Translations under genes and position numbers: made by a program
Source of the DNA: Blastocatellia bacterium
GTDB lineage: Bacteria; Acidobacteriota; Blastocatellia; RBC074
Direction of reading: 5' to 3'
Length of the DNA: 33,588 bases
Assembly: GCA_016789725.1 (NCBI GenBank)
Contig: JAEUQN010000068.1
Location: 1-33,588, forward strand
Notes under the pieces: model-generated
What the model was told of the DNA's origin: nothing
The model's input: the letters and a program-made list of their open reading frames with translations, nothing else
Databases searched by the model: none
In this document: positions 32,860 through 33,588 of the stretch, in pieces
Numbering within the stretch: position 1 is the stretch's first letter
Layout: each line of letters starts with the position of its first letter

Positions 32860-33501
32860 GTGAGAATCACTGAAATCTTTTATTCCATTCAAGGCGAGTC
32901 CAGTTACGCGGGCTTGCCTTGTGTGTTTGTGCGGTTGACGTGGTGCAATTTGCGCTGTACGTGGTGTGATAGTGAATACACGTTCAAAGGCGGCACGGAA
33001 ATGACTATTGCTGAGGTGCTGGAGCAGGTCAGACGTTATGACTGTAAGTTAGTCGAAGTCACAGGTGGTGAGCCGCTCGTGCAAAAACAGCCGTGCTGTG
33101 AATTGGTCACGCGGCTTTGTGATGAAGGCTATACCGTGTTAATCGAAACAGGCGGCAGTTTGGATGCGAGCGGACTGGACCCTCGCGCCATCAAAATCCT
33201 TGATGTGAAATGTCCGGGGAGCGGGGAAGCGGATCAAAATTTTTGGGCAAACCTCGAAATACTCAACCCAAAAGATGAAATCAAGTTCGTCATTAAAGAC
33301 CGCGCAGATTTTGATTATGCGCTGGTGGTGATTGAAAAATATGCACTTGAAAATCGTGAGCCGTTTGCATTGATGTCGCCTGTGTGGGGAGCTGTCGACT
33401 GGAACGATTTGGCGGCGTGGATTTTGCAATCAGGAGTGCGCGCCCGGATGCAATTGCAACTGCATAAGCTGATTTGGGGGGCAGATACAATTGGAGTTTG
33501 A
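32860..33501 (+). CDS. queE: 7-carboxy-7-deazaguanine synthase (QueE)
   Basis: This 213-aa radical SAM enzyme converts 6-carboxytetrahydropterin to 7-carboxy-7-deazaguanine, a queuosine precursor. The iron-sulfur motif CxxxCxxC is C29, C33 and C36 (WCNLRCTWCDSEYTFKGG). The N-terminus RITEIFYSIQGE and the later VEVTGGEPLVQ are family hallmarks. The start is GTG at 32860 with no visible ribosome site. It is followed after 7 bases by queC, the next enzyme in the same pathway. Confidence 0.96.
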   Translation: MRITEIFYSIQGESSYAGLPCVFVRLTWCNLRCTWCDSEYTFKGGTEMTIAEVLEQVRRYDCKLVEVTGGEPLVQKQPCCELVTRLCDEGYTVLIETGGSLDASGLDPRAIKILDVKCPGSGEADQNFWANLEILNPKDEIKFVIKDRADFDYALVVIEKYALENREPFALMSPVWGAVDWNDLAAWILQSGVRARMQLQLHKLIWGADTIGV

Positions 33502-33508
33502 AACACAA

Positions 33509-33588
33509 ATGCTTTCAGTCGTGTTAGCCAGTGGAGGAATGGATAGTTGCGTCACGACCGCGATTGCATCGCGCGAATCGGACGAGCT
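33509..33588 (+). CDS. queC: 7-cyano-7-deazaguanine synthase (QueC), partial
   Basis: Only the first 26 codons are in the window; the gene runs off the right end. The N-terminus LSVVLASGGMDSCVTTAIA carries the ATP-pyrophosphatase P-loop SGGxDS typical of QueC, which amidates 7-carboxy-7-deazaguanine and dehydrates the product to preQ0. GGAG at 33493-33496 lies 12 bases before the ATG. Direct coupling to queE supports the assignment. Confidence 0.85.
   Translation, partial: MLSVVLASGGMDSCVTTAIASRESDE

Overview
The window looks like a chromosomal segment of an acidobacterium, probably class Blastocatellia. This is inferred from gene content and style, since no rRNA is present: paired DUF3857/transglutaminase proteins, exported DinB-family proteins, exported TldD/PmbA proteins, moderate GC, loosely packed operons and many palindromic intergenic elements. 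No tRNA, rRNA, CRISPR array, transposase or prophage was seen.

Layout. 1-265: a nested palindromic repeat, then a dipeptide-type ABC permease pair (266-2367) and a YkuE-like membrane metallophosphoesterase (2442-3389). 3429-7384 (minus): two tandem exported DUF3857/transglutaminase paralogues, one with an intact Cys-His-Asp triad and one with all three residues replaced. 7385-7735: repeat-filled gap. 7736-12039 (minus): sigma-54 response regulator, M20 metallopeptidase, short Hsp70-like ATPase. 12356-13078: a 34-codon small ORF with an excellent ribosome site, abutting an exported hypothetical protein. 13061-16004: RluA-type pseudouridine synthase (minus), TauE/SafE permease, PfkB sugar kinase. 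16113-19671 (minus): topA and hisA. 20007-20945: membrane-anchored alpha/beta hydrolase lacking two recognisable triad residues. 21013-24424 (minus): an exported TldD-like protease and its TldE/PmbA-like partner without the metal site. 24634-31386: msrP-msrQ-pgi-gnd-(DUF5678 protein)-(retropepsin-like protein)-zwf. 31507-32741: two tandem exported DinB-fold proteins. 32860-33588: queE and the start of queC (queuosine precursor synthesis).

How the genes work together. The clearest unit is 24634-31386. It combines periplasmic methionine-sulfoxide repair (MsrPQ) with glucose-6-phosphate isomerase and the two NADPH-forming oxidative pentose-phosphate dehydrogenases, consistent with a redox or envelope-repair role. 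A two-gene DUF5678/aspartic-protease-like module of unknown function sits inside it. A second theme is pairs of adjacent exported paralogues in which one member keeps its catalytic residues and the other has lost them (transglutaminase pair, TldD/TldE pair). A third is inverted-repeat arms at gene boundaries, several spanning or abutting stop codons.
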